A stretch of 34,841 nucleotides of DNA from Symbiobacteriaceae bacterium (GTDB lineage: Bacteria; Bacillota; Sulfobacillia; Symbiobacteriales; Symbiobacteriaceae). A program made the position numbers and the translations under genes. The DNA is taken from the NCBI GenBank assembly GCA_029239785.1, contig JARBUG010000076.1, positions 1-34,841 on the forward strand. The letters run 5' to 3'. Positions 1 to 8,276 of the stretch are shown here, one piece after another; the first letter of the stretch is position 1; the number at the start of each line of letters is the position of its first letter. The notes under the pieces are model-generated. The model ran no database searches and was not told where the DNA came from. It worked only from the letters and a program-made list of their open reading frames with translations.

Positions 1-429
1 CCGGGTCTTGATCTCGGTGGGCTTCACCTCCAGGGCCTGGAGCGTGATGTTGCCGTCATCGAGCAGCAAATAGCCGCCAACGGGCACATCTTTGGTGATG
101 TCGGGGTACTGCGCCCAGACCCGCTCCTGCGTGCCCACCACCTGCTCGGTGGTGATGGTAAAGATGTCGCCTTCCTTCAGCATGATCTTTCCGTTCTCGA
201 AGGTGCCGATGCGGATCTCGGGCCCCTTCAGGTCGATCATGATGGCGACCGGGCGCCCGACCGTGCGGGCCGACTCCCGAATCAGTTCGATGCGTGTCTT
301 ATGCTCTTCCTGGCTGCCGTGGCTGAAGTTCAGACGGAAGACGTTTACCCCGTTCTGCAACAGCTTGACCATCACTTCAGGCCGGTCGCTGGCCGGGCCG
401 ATGGTGGCCACGATTTTGGTCCTGCGCAT
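1..429 (-). CDS. pyk: Pyruvate kinase, N-terminal part (cut by window start)
   Basis: Converts phosphoenolpyruvate and ADP to pyruvate and ATP, the last step of glycolysis, in the cytosol. The visible 143 codons start MRRTKIVATIGPAS, the usual N-terminal strand of the family. They continue with NFSHG, which carries substrate- and cation-binding residues, and IMIDLKGPEIR, leading into the B domain. Family members are about 470-590 residues, so roughly two thirds or more lies outside the window. The ATG at 427-429 is the first start that gives the conserved N-terminus; an AAGGGG sequence lies about 11 bases upstream and a GAGGT lies directly against it, so the ribosome site is not ideal. It follows pfkA by 117 bases on the same strand, so co-transcription is likely. 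Identification is firm; regulation cannot be judged. Confidence 0.95.
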   Translation of the reverse strand, partial: MRRTKIVATIGPASDRPEVMVKLLQNGVNVFRLNFSHGSQEEHKTRIELIRESARTVGRPVAIMIDLKGPEIRIGTFENGKIMLKEGDIFTITTEQVVGTQERVWAQYPDITKDVPVGGYLLLDDGNITLQALEVKPTEIKTR

Positions 430-546
430 ACCTCAGACTACCCCTTTTCATGGAACTTGGGCTTCGTGCTGCTACTAGACCCTCTCGGCATGGGCCGGTC
501 TGGATTAGGCCCACGCCTGACGGGTTACGGCATCCATTGAGGATGC

Positions 547-1750
<1,204 letters not shown>

Positions 1751-1910
1751 GCACCATCGCCTCCTTTGGAGTAGACTCCGCTTGCCGTCCTAGTATGCAC
1801 CCGGTGCGGTGCTGCGAGCCCTTGAGACAAAAAGCCCCGTTGCCGGGAAGATACTTCGGGCGCCAGGTTACCATTTCCTCCTGCCCGTCAGCACTTTGTT
1901 AGAGATATAT

Positions 1911-1933
1911 ACAAAAGCACCTCCTACTTTTGT
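1911..1933. promoter_or_regulatory. Inverted repeat, candidate operator
   Basis: ACAAAAG at 1911-1917 is followed after nine bases by CTTTTGT at 1927-1933, a perfect 7-bp inverted repeat in the AT-rich part of the divergent region. The site could bind a dimeric regulator of either transcription unit. No regulator is identified and the arms are short, so chance is possible. Confidence 0.3.
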
Positions 1934-1940
1934 GATAAGG

Positions 1941-1969
1941 TTAGAAAATCTTTACGTTAAGTGTATGAT
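1941..1969 (+). promoter_or_regulatory. Candidate sigma-A promoter for the purine nucleoside phosphorylase gene
   Basis: TTAGAA (1941-1946), a 17-base spacer and TATGAT (1964-1969) preceded by TG form an extended -10 promoter about 125 bases before the start codon. The -35 box is weak, which the TG extension may offset. Confidence 0.45.
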
Positions 1970-2094
1970 AGGCTGGAACTATTTTCAAGGGGGTATGCAA
2001 GATTCGCCAGACGAGCAGGAAGGCGGGGGCGTCGCACGGAATTTTAGGGAGTCCGTTTTTGGGAGACCCTTTTTGTCAAAGGTAGGTGCTCGTC

Positions 2095-2916
2095 GTGTCT
2101 GAGTTGTTGGCTCACATGGAAGAGGCGAGAGCCGCGATCGCTGCCCGCACCAGCGTGCAGCCGAAGGTTGGTCTCATTTTGGGGTCGGGCCTGGGCGATC
2201 TGGCCGACCAGATTGAAGATGCGGTCCGGATTCCCTACAGCGAAATTCCCCATTTCCCGGTCAGCACGGTTGCGGGGCATGCCGGCCAGTTGGTGCTGGG
2301 CACGCTGCGGGGCCAGCCGGTGGTCGCCATGCAGGGCCGGATTCATTATTACGAAGGCTACTCCATGCAGCAGGTGACCTTCCCCACCCGGGTACTGAAG
2401 GCGCTGGGCATTGAAACGTTGATTGTGACCTGCGCGTGCGGCGGGCTGAATCCGGCCTTTGCCGCGGGCGATCTGATGATCATCGTCGATCATATCAACT
2501 TCATGGGCGAAGACCCGCTGCGTGGGCATAACGAGGAGCGCCTCGGGCCGCGGTTCCCGGCCATGGTCGGCGCATATACGCCGGAGTTGCGCGAGATAGC
2601 AGCGTCTGTGGCCGAGGAGTTAGGGTTCGAACTGCAGCGGGGCGTCTATTCGCCGATTTCGGGGCCGTGTTATAACACGAGCGCCGAGTTGCGCATGCTG
2701 CGCCAGTGGGGCAGCGATGCGGTGGGCATGTCGACGGTGCCCGAGGTGGTGACGGCCGCCCACATGGGCGTGAAGGTGCTGGGCATCGCATGCATTACGG
2801 ATATGGCGCTGCCCGATGCGCCGGTTCATCTGACGCATGAGCAGGTGATGGAGACGGCGGTGCGGACGAAGCCGCGGTTTCAGAATTTGATTAAGGGTGT
2901 GCTTGAGCGGATGTAG
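2095..2916 (+). CDS. Trimeric-type purine nucleoside phosphorylase with altered base-recognition residues
   Basis: Phosphorolyses purine nucleosides to free base and ribose 1-phosphate for salvage, in the cytosol. The 273 residues match the homotrimeric PNP family in length and motifs: GSGLG (30-34), GRIHYYEGY with phosphate-site His84, CACGGLNP (114-120), VGMSTVPEV (210-218) and His248 near the ribose site. In the human enzyme Glu201 and Asn243 recognise 6-oxopurines. Here the aligned positions appear to be Asn194 (in GPCYNTSAE) and Asp236 (in CITDMALPD). Asp at the 243 position occurs in methylthioadenosine phosphorylases, and Asn243-to-Asp in human PNP is known to admit adenosine. The substrate may therefore be adenosine or methylthioadenosine (inference). 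GTG at 2095 is chosen because AAAGGTAGG lies at normal distance; GTG at 2086 overlaps that site. A strong hairpin follows the stop. Confidence 0.93.
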   Translation: MSELLAHMEEARAAIAARTSVQPKVGLILGSGLGDLADQIEDAVRIPYSEIPHFPVSTVAGHAGQLVLGTLRGQPVVAMQGRIHYYEGYSMQQVTFPTRVLKALGIETLIVTCACGGLNPAFAAGDLMIIVDHINFMGEDPLRGHNEERLGPRFPAMVGAYTPELREIAASVAEELGFELQRGVYSPISGPCYNTSAELRMLRQWGSDAVGMSTVPEVVTAAHMGVKVLGIACITDMALPDAPVHLTHEQVMETAVRTKPRFQNLIKGVLERM

Positions 2917-2941
2917 GTCTGTTGGTGGCGGTTGTCGCGGT

Positions 2942-2976
2942 CGACCGGCGTGGCCCATCGAGGGCCACGCCGGTCG
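2942..2976 (+). terminator. Strong hairpin after the phosphorylase gene, terminator-like
   Basis: A perfect 15-bp stem (2942-2956 with 2962-2976) encloses the five-base loop ATCGA. It starts 26 bases after the phosphorylase stop. The following bases (TTGCATTG) form only a poor T-run, so it may act as a Rho-independent terminator of modest strength or as an RNA-stabilising end. Its loop matches that of other hairpins in this window. Confidence 0.6.
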
Positions 2977-3108
2977 TTGCATTGCGGCGGCGTGACGAGA
3001 CAGTGCGGTGAGTGCCGCCACCTCGGCCGGGTTGGCAGTTGCGCCCGCCCCGGGGAGTGAGCGAGTAGCCGTCCCGGCCCGAGGCATCTGACGCCCAGCG
3101 GTCTGCGC
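2977..3108. repeat. GC-rich stem-loop segment, possible divergent copy of the two-hairpin repeat
   Basis: A segment with CTCGGCCGGG near 3024 and CCCGGCCCGAG near 3076 can form a second stem with one bulged base. Together with the 2942-2976 hairpin this gives the same two-stem layout as the elements at 4440-4587 and 13847-14058, with partial matches such as GAGCGA and CCCGGCC in the apical part. Sequence identity to those copies is low, so membership is only a suggestion. Confidence 0.35.
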
Positions 3109-3262
3109 CCGCTACCCGGGGTTCCGCCCGGCTTTGCACGCCGCACCCATGAAAACCCGTGCGCGGATGGTCGGAGAGTCCGATTTCGCCCCGCAAACGG
3201 GGGTTTCGCAGGCTCCGACCATCCGCGCACGGGAGATAAGGGGGCCATCATGCAAGAGTGAT
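3109..3262 (+). repeat. Long palindromic intergenic repeat, copy A
   Basis: Perfect 21-base inverted arms at 3156-3176 and 3213-3233 flank a 36-base centre that holds a smaller hairpin (CCCCG, CAAA, CGGGG). The same sequence, including the left flank with TTTGCACGC and the right flank ending ATGCAA(G/A)AGTG, recurs in reverse orientation around 20945-21110. A half copy lies at about 20789-20862. No protein is encoded. It resembles a non-autonomous palindromic repeat (REP or MITE class); the family is not recognised. It lies just past the 3' end of the minus-strand hydrolase gene. Confidence 0.8.
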
Positions 3263-3288
3263 CGCAGAGACCCGGGCCCCGCCCTTCG

Positions 3289-4359
3289 TCATCGCTCCTC
3301 CACCCAGTGCAGGCCGGCCAGGACAAGTCCGGCTAGCTGCTCAAACTGGCCGGTGAACTCGTGGTCGGCGCCCGGAATCACCTGGAAGTGGGCCGGGCCG
3401 GGCAGCAGTCGCACCTGGGCCTCAATCTCTGCTGCCGGGAACTCATCGTCTGCATCGCCCTGCACCATGTAGACCGGCACCTGGACCCGAGGCAGGTAGG
3501 GCTCCAGCTGCCAGACCTGCTCGTCGACAATCTCGCCAAAGCCCATGGAAAAGCCCTTGTTGGCGGAATTGCCAAAGCCGACGATGCCGCGAACGCGCCC
3601 CCACAGCCCGGGCCGGGCGCCCGAATCAAGCGGCGCACCGGGCCGCCCTGCGTGGGCTGCCAGCAGCAGGTTGCCGCTGGAGCCGGCGGAGTGCCCTACC
3701 AGAGAGAGCGGCCGGTCATCGCCGGTCAGTTCCTGTGCGAAAGGCCAGAGCCGCTCGTAGGCAGCAAAGAACTGGTCCATGGTGACCAGTTGGCGGGTCG
3801 CCGCCCAGATGCGCTCGGGCACCTCCAGGGAGCTGACGCCCACCACCGCATACCCTTCGGCCACCAGGCGAAGAGCCAGGTCATCATGCATCTGCGCCCA
3901 CTCCGGCGACATGGAGGCCACAAAAACCGTCCCCCGGGACGCCCCCTGTGCTGGGTAATGGTAGACGGGCAGCGTCACCTCGGGGGCAATCTCCAGCCAG
4001 TGGAGCTCCGCCCGCCGGGGCCCGGGCCAGCCGAAGAACCAGGCCTGGACTCGCTCCCCGAGCCGGTCGCGCAGGTAGGCCTTGACCGCATCGCGATCCG
4101 CCTGAATCGTTGCGACGTCCGGGGATCCGCCACTGCCGCCATAGCCCCGGTAGTCAAAGCAGAACGTGGCCGACTTGTACTTGGCGAAGGTTTGCGCCAT
4201 CCGCCTCACCCGGGGCAGCACGGCCTCCCGGGTCTCGGGGAGCATCTGTGCGCAGATGACCACCGCTTCCACCGCCGCCAGAGGCAGCCCGTCATCCCAG
4301 GCGAGCAGGCCCTCCAGGGTCAGGCCTTCACCCACGGGCACCCGTACGATCTCCTCCAC
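3289..4359 (-). CDS. Alpha/beta hydrolase with a degenerate duplicated N-terminal half
   Basis: A predicted cytosolic serine hydrolase of 356 residues; substrate unknown. The C-terminal part (about 130-350) has the complete triad: nucleophile Ser224 in GHSAG, an acid in QGDADDEF (Asp302 or Asp305) and His333 in GADHEF. The N-terminal part (1-125) looks like the front half of a second hydrolase: VVICAQ, then FDYRGYGGSGG, then FFGWPGP at 108-114 where a GxSxG elbow would be expected. The serine is absent, so this half cannot be catalytic in the usual way. There is no signal peptide. The start is GTG at 4359 with AAAGGGGGCGG about eight bases upstream. It is a single gene between two repeat-rich gaps; the upstream cysK-like gene ends in a terminator, so it probably has its own promoter, which I could not place. 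Confidence 0.8.
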   Translation of the reverse strand: MEEIVRVPVGEGLTLEGLLAWDDGLPLAAVEAVVICAQMLPETREAVLPRVRRMAQTFAKYKSATFCFDYRGYGGSGGSPDVATIQADRDAVKAYLRDRLGERVQAWFFGWPGPRRAELHWLEIAPEVTLPVYHYPAQGASRGTVFVASMSPEWAQMHDDLALRLVAEGYAVVGVSSLEVPERIWAATRQLVTMDQFFAAYERLWPFAQELTGDDRPLSLVGHSAGSSGNLLLAAHAGRPGAPLDSGARPGLWGRVRGIVGFGNSANKGFSMGFGEIVDEQVWQLEPYLPRVQVPVYMVQGDADDEFPAAEIEAQVRLLPGPAHFQVIPGADHEFTGQFEQLAGLVLAGLHWVEER

Positions 4360-4439
4360 CGGAACCGCCCCCTTTATCCTTCCGCCATCTTGGCACTTCC
4401 TACTTCACGGGCGCCGGGAAGATCCCCTCTTTTTGGCAC

Positions 4440-4587
4440 ATAGGGGGCAAAAAAGTTCAGGCGCCCAGGCGGACCATCGCGGTCCGCCCGGGCGCCTCGT
4501 CAAACCGGGGTGGTGGCACTAACGCAAGGCGGTCGGGTCTGGTCAGGTGTTGAGGAGCGACGACGCCCCCGGCCGGACCCGACCGCC
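4440..4587 (-). repeat. Two-hairpin intergenic element, copy 1 (3' of the cysteine-synthase-like gene)
   Basis: Read on the minus strand, the element begins one base after the stop codon of the cysteine-synthase-like gene. It has a long stem (arms 4528-4542 and 4573-4587, one non-Watson-Crick position) with a structured apical loop containing CTCCTCAAC. A linker follows, then the terminator hairpin at 4459-4497, then TTTGCCCCCTAT (4440-4451). A homologous copy lies 3' of the cotE-like gene at 13847-14058. One stem position is T:A here (4533/4582) and G:C in the other copy, a compensatory change that supports a selected fold. Confidence 0.7.
4449..4497 (-). terminator. Rho-independent terminator of the cysteine-synthase-like gene
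   Basis: A 17-bp stem (4481-4497 with 4459-4475) encloses a five-base loop. On the minus strand it is followed by GAAC and six T (4454-4449). The single imperfect pair is G-U on the minus-strand RNA but A-C on the plus, which supports minus-strand use. It ends the Bce-type operon and its last gene. Confidence 0.85.
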
Positions 4588-4588
4588 G

Positions 4589-5521
4589 CTACAAAGTGCG
4601 CCCACCTCTATACACATCCGTGTTCAAATACTTCAACCCCGAGTCCACCATCAGCGTGACCACCTTCGCCCCGGGCCCCAGGCGCCGGCCCACTTCCATG
4701 GCAGCCAGCACATTCGCCCCGGACGAGGTCCCCGCAAACAGCGCCTCCTCCCGGGCCAGGCGCCGGGCCATCTCCTTGGCCTCCGCCGTCGCCACCGCCA
4801 CGATCTCATCCACCAGCGACGGCTCCCACAGGGGCGGGATGTAGCCGACGCCCACGCCTTCAATCTTATGCGGCCCCGGCTGTCCGCCCAGCAGCACCGA
4901 CGACTCGGCCGGCTCCACCGCCACAATCTTGACCGATGGCTTGTGCCGCTTCAGCACCGTCGCCACGCCCCGCAGGGAAGCCGCCGTGCCCACGCAATGC
5001 ACAAAGGCGTCAATCTCCCCGCCCGTCTGCTGCCAGATCTCCTCGCCCAGGGCGTAGTAGCCTGCAATCGTATCCGCGTTGCTGAGCTGGTTGGCCCAGT
5101 AGGTATTCGGCTCCTCGCTCAGGCGGCGGGCCGTCGCAATCATGTCCTGGATCAGCTTCTTCGTGGTCAGCCCGCCCTCGCTGGGGACAAGCGTCAGCTC
5201 GGCGCCCAGGGCGGCCATCTGGTCCAGCTTCTCCCGGCTGAACGCATCCGACGTGACGATTTTGATGCGATAGCCCTTGGCGGCGCAGACCAGGGCCAGC
5301 GAAGCGCCGGTGCTGCCCCCGGTGTACTCGACCACCGTGCCGCCTGGCTTCAACCGGCCGTCCTGCTCGGCCTGGGTAATGACGGCCTGAGCCATCCGAT
5401 CCTTCATGCTGCCCGTGGGGTTCTCCCACTCCAGCTTGACGAAAATTTCCGCCGAGGTGGCCGGCACGACCTTGCGCAACCGCACCAGCGATGTGTTCCC
5501 TACAGCCTGGAGGATGTCCAA
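4589..5521 (-). CDS. PLP-dependent cysteine synthase family protein
   Basis: A fold-type II pyridoxal-phosphate enzyme of 310 residues, the length of O-acetylserine sulfhydrylase (CysK/CysM). The N-terminus MDILQAVGNTSLVRL is typical. Lys40 in PTGSMKDR is the cofactor lysine. TGGSTG (67-72) replaces the TSGNTG loop of CysK and should bind substrate carboxylate; GTSSGAN near the C-terminus contacts the cofactor ring. The altered loop suggests a subfamily whose sulfur donor or acyl-serine substrate is uncertain. The TTG at 5521 is preferred because GGGAGG sits seven bases ahead; the in-frame TTG at 5536 overlaps that site. It follows the BceB-type permease by 19 bases with no terminator between, so it is likely the last gene of the transporter operon, an odd partner for a peptide-resistance module. 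Confidence 0.88.
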   Translation of the reverse strand: MDILQAVGNTSLVRLRKVVPATSAEIFVKLEWENPTGSMKDRMAQAVITQAEQDGRLKPGGTVVEYTGGSTGASLALVCAAKGYRIKIVTSDAFSREKLDQMAALGAELTLVPSEGGLTTKKLIQDMIATARRLSEEPNTYWANQLSNADTIAGYYALGEEIWQQTGGEIDAFVHCVGTAASLRGVATVLKRHKPSVKIVAVEPAESSVLLGGQPGPHKIEGVGVGYIPPLWEPSLVDEIVAVATAEAKEMARRLAREEALFAGTSSGANVLAAMEVGRRLGPGAKVVTLMVDSGLKYLNTDVYRGGRTL

Positions 5522-5540
5522 CGTACGACCTCCCAAAAGA

Positions 5541-7451
5541 TCAAGATAGGAGCGCCTTCACGTAAGTACGACGTGCCGCCAGGTAATACCCGCCGAACAT
5601 CAGGAGATACGCCACAGTTACGGCGACAAAGGAAGCATCTATCGACATTTCGTCGAATCGGGCCAGCATGCTGAGAATGACCCATGCGTGGGCCAGTGCC
5701 ACTGCCAGGGGGGCGAAGAAAAGCACCAGGGTCTGTGCGGAGATAACCCGCCCGACCTCCCGCACCCGCAGCCCCACCCGGAAGAGCGCCTGGTACTGCT
5801 GCCGTTCGGCGGACAGGTCGGTGAAGAGCTTGAAGTAGAGCATCTGGCCGGTGGCGAGGAAGAAGAGCACCACCACAAAGCCCAGCACCAGCATGCCCGT
5901 CTGTCCTTCGAGCAGCATCTCCTGATAGGTATAGCCCGTGCCGTTGACCTTGAGCCCCTCAGCCCGCAGCGCCGCGATGACTGGACCGGCCGCCTTCCAG
6001 TACGTCAGCTTGAAGCCACGTATCTCGGCGTCTTCGTTCGATTCGTACCCCTCGTCGATGGCTGAAAGGATAGCGTCATCAACGATGAGGAGCGAAAAGA
6101 AGCGGATAGGAAGCTGTGGGGCGGCGCGGTCACTGATGAGCACCGGCAGCCGCATGTCGGCCGGCCGGCCTGCCCCGGCCTTCGCCTCGGGGCCCAGGAA
6201 AAGGTCCAGGTCGTACGACTCCCCTGCCGTTGCATCGGTCCCGAGCAGGATTCCCCGGCCGTCTGTCAGTGTGACCGGCTCCTGGCCATCAACCAGCGCC
6301 GTCCACTGGTTGAAGCTTGAAACGGACACCACCCCCACCCGGTAGAAGACCGTATGGGTGGGTGCGGTTTTGTAGCTCGTCAGGGCCGAGCGCAAGGGAA
6401 GCAGTGCCTGCCGCTCAACGCCCAGTCCGTGCTCCTGCAGGGCGGCCAGCGCCCGCTCGTGGTCCTGCCCGCCCGGGCCCTGCTGGACCACCATCCCAAT
6501 CGGTGAATACCGGAGGGCGTTCGCTTCGGCCTGGGTGTAGGCCATCACCACAACCGTGAGCGGCACCAGCACCAGCGTGGTCAGAATGCTGACCATAAAG
6601 AGCACCTTGGCGTTGTCGCGCACCTTGTGCAGCATCTGTGAAATCGCAAGCAGGCTTGTCCGCCGATAGTAGAGCGCCTGCTGGCTCCGCAGTGCCTGGA
6701 GCGCCGCCACGCTGCCCTGGTGAAAGAGCAGGTAGGTGGCGATCAGCATCAGACCGATGCCCGGCCACATGCGCGGCTCCGACTCCGTCCAGTCGCCTGG
6801 CAGCAGCAGCAGCGTGTAGCCCGCCGCGAGACCGGTCAGACCCACCGCGGCCAGCCACCACCGGAAGGCAGGCGGGGTCCGGGGCCGGGTGGCGCTGCGA
6901 AAGACCTCGGCCACGGAGAGCCGGCGCAGCGTGAATCCGCCCAGCAGCGAGACGAGCAGGAAGACGCCGGCAAAGATCAGCACCGTCAGCACGACCGCCG
7001 TCATCGACAGATGAAACGGAACCGCCTCGGAAAGGGTGAGCACCCGGCCGACCAGCAGAAAGAAGAGCTTGCCCGTAAGCACCCCGCCGCCGACGCCGGT
7101 GAGAATGGCCGTCAGGCCGATCAAGAGGTTCTCAAGGCAGACGATCGCCCAGATCTGGCGGGGCAGCATGCCCACGAGGCTGAAGATGCCCAGTTCCCGC
7201 TTGCGTGCCCGCAGAAAAGCGGACGAAGCGTAGAAGATGAAGAGGACGGCGAAGATGGCGACCAGGCTGGCAACCACGCCGAATGTGGGCATCATATCCA
7301 CCCGGTCGAGTTCGGCCCGCAGCGTCGGGTGGTACTGGATCCCTACGAAGAGGAAGAACATCCAGACCGCAAAGGCGCTGGACAAAAAGAAGGCCGTGTA
7401 CTGCCGGGACTGATGGGAGACGTTCTTAGCGGCGAGCGTAAGCCAGGTCAT
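5541..7451 (-). CDS. ABC transporter permease, BceB/FtsX type
   Basis: The membrane subunit of a Bce-type transporter, 636 residues, matching BceB-like permeases (about 620-670). MTWLTLAAKNVSHQ is the usual start. Transmembrane segments occur near residues 15-35 and 58-78, followed by RARKRELGIFSLVGM, the cytoplasmic coupling region of FtsX-like permeases. More segments cover about 105-300; a long hydrophilic extracellular domain covers roughly 320-520, the part that binds antimicrobial peptide in the family; three or four segments close the protein. The ATG at 7451 overlaps the end of the ATPase gene by 26 bases and has GGGAGGCGA in place, indicating translational coupling. The neighbouring kinase and regulator complete a BceRS-BceAB set. 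The actual peptide sensed is unknown. Confidence 0.92.
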   Translation of the reverse strand: MTWLTLAAKNVSHQSRQYTAFFLSSAFAVWMFFLFVGIQYHPTLRAELDRVDMMPTFGVVASLVAIFAVLFIFYASSAFLRARKRELGIFSLVGMLPRQIWAIVCLENLLIGLTAILTGVGGGVLTGKLFFLLVGRVLTLSEAVPFHLSMTAVVLTVLIFAGVFLLVSLLGGFTLRRLSVAEVFRSATRPRTPPAFRWWLAAVGLTGLAAGYTLLLLPGDWTESEPRMWPGIGLMLIATYLLFHQGSVAALQALRSQQALYYRRTSLLAISQMLHKVRDNAKVLFMVSILTTLVLVPLTVVVMAYTQAEANALRYSPIGMVVQQGPGGQDHERALAALQEHGLGVERQALLPLRSALTSYKTAPTHTVFYRVGVVSVSSFNQWTALVDGQEPVTLTDGRGILLGTDATAGESYDLDLFLGPEAKAGAGRPADMRLPVLISDRAAPQLPIRFFSLLIVDDAILSAIDEGYESNEDAEIRGFKLTYWKAAGPVIAALRAEGLKVNGTGYTYQEMLLEGQTGMLVLGFVVVLFFLATGQMLYFKLFTDLSAERQQYQALFRVGLRVREVGRVISAQTLVLFFAPLAVALAHAWVILSMLARFDEMSIDASFVAVTVAYLLMFGGYYLAARRTYVKALLS

Positions 7452-8205
7452 ACGACTCGCCTCCCATCGTGGCCAGCACGTCGAGGATTTGGTGGAAGAA
7501 GTGTCCCCGGTCGGTGCCGCGGCGGATTTCATTAAAGAGGCGCCCATCCTTGATGAAGAGGATGCGCCGGCAGTAACTGGCCGAGACGGGGTCATGGGTG
7601 ACCGTCAGGATGGTGGTGGACTGGGTTTCGTTCAGGCTGCTCAGGGCTTCCATCAGCGATTGTGCAGAGCGGGAGTCGAGGTTGCCCGTGGGCTCGTCGG
7701 CCAGGACCAGGGCCGGCTGGTGGATGAGCGCCCGGGCCGCCGCGGCCCGCTGCTTCTGCCCGCCCGAGACCTCGGCGGGATAGCGGTTCAGCTCACTTCT
7801 GAGCCCGAGTTGGGTCGCCACGGTGTAGACCCGGTCCTCAATCGTGGCGAGGGGCATCCCCTCCAGCACCAGGGGCAGAATGATGTTCTCCTTCAGCGTC
7901 AGGGCATCCAGCAGGTTGAAGTCCTGAAAGATGAAGCCCAGCTGTCGGCGGCGGAAGAGGGCCAGTCCATCGCCCGTGAGGCGGGAGAGCTTCTGGTTGC
8001 GAATGATCACTTCGCCCGATGTCGGCTTGTCGATCGTACCGACGAGTTGGAGCAGCGTGGTCTTGCCGCTGCCGGAGGGGCCCATGATGCCGACGAACTC
8101 GCCCTCCTCCACTTGGAGCTGAAATCCATCCAGCGCCTTGACCGGCACGGCGCCTTTCTGGCCGCCATATACCTTGGTCAGATTGGTTGCAGTCAGAACG
8201 GTCAT
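7426..8205 (-). CDS. ABC transporter ATP-binding protein, BceA type
   Basis: The ATPase that powers the Bce-type permease encoded just downstream. It is 259 residues long. Walker A is GPSGSGKT (42-49); the Q-loop is FIFQDFNLL; the signature is VSGGQKQR; Walker B is LVLADEPTGNLD, the LolD/MacB/BceA subgroup form; the switch histidine is in VTHDP. The ATG has GAGGTGA about six bases ahead. The C-terminus (GESYDLAYARR) overlaps the permease start. It lies 71 bases after the kinase gene. Transporters of this group move or dislodge lipid-II-binding peptides such as bacitracin and nisin in Firmicutes; the substrate here cannot be read from sequence. Confidence 0.95.
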   Translation of the reverse strand: MTVLTATNLTKVYGGQKGAVPVKALDGFQLQVEEGEFVGIMGPSGSGKTTLLQLVGTIDKPTSGEVIIRNQKLSRLTGDGLALFRRRQLGFIFQDFNLLDALTLKENIILPLVLEGMPLATIEDRVYTVATQLGLRSELNRYPAEVSGGQKQRAAAARALIHQPALVLADEPTGNLDSRSAQSLMEALSSLNETQSTTILTVTHDPVSASYCRRILFIKDGRLFNEIRRGTDRGHFFHQILDVLATMGGESYDLAYARR

Positions 8206-8276
8206 GTTCTATCACCTCGCCTTCAGGATACCGGGCTGCGTCTGGACGGCCCATCGACGAACCTTACGGGTGCCTT

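Larger units (their letters stand above)
1751..2094. other. Divergent intergenic region between the pfkA operon and the phosphorylase gene
   Basis: This 344-base region separates two divergent genes and holds no supported gene. It becomes clearly AT-rich between about 1890 and 1990, as expected for promoters. It contains a candidate promoter toward the phosphorylase gene (1941-1969) and a short inverted repeat (1911-1933), listed separately. An open frame from 1809 to 2102 has no ribosome site and no recognisable protein and is not called. No convincing promoter for the pfkA side was identified. Confidence 0.7.

Noticed and set aside
3109-3262. CRISPR or tandem repeat array in the palindromic intergenic regions.
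   Set aside because: There are no regularly spaced direct repeats with unique spacers; the repeats are inverted and dispersed.
4440-4587. A riboswitch or attenuator controlling the downstream alpha/beta hydrolase gene.
   Set aside because: The structure begins one base after the cysteine-synthase-like stop, and the homologous copy sits in the same way behind the cotE-like gene with no comparable gene following, so a 3' element or repeat fits better than a leader.
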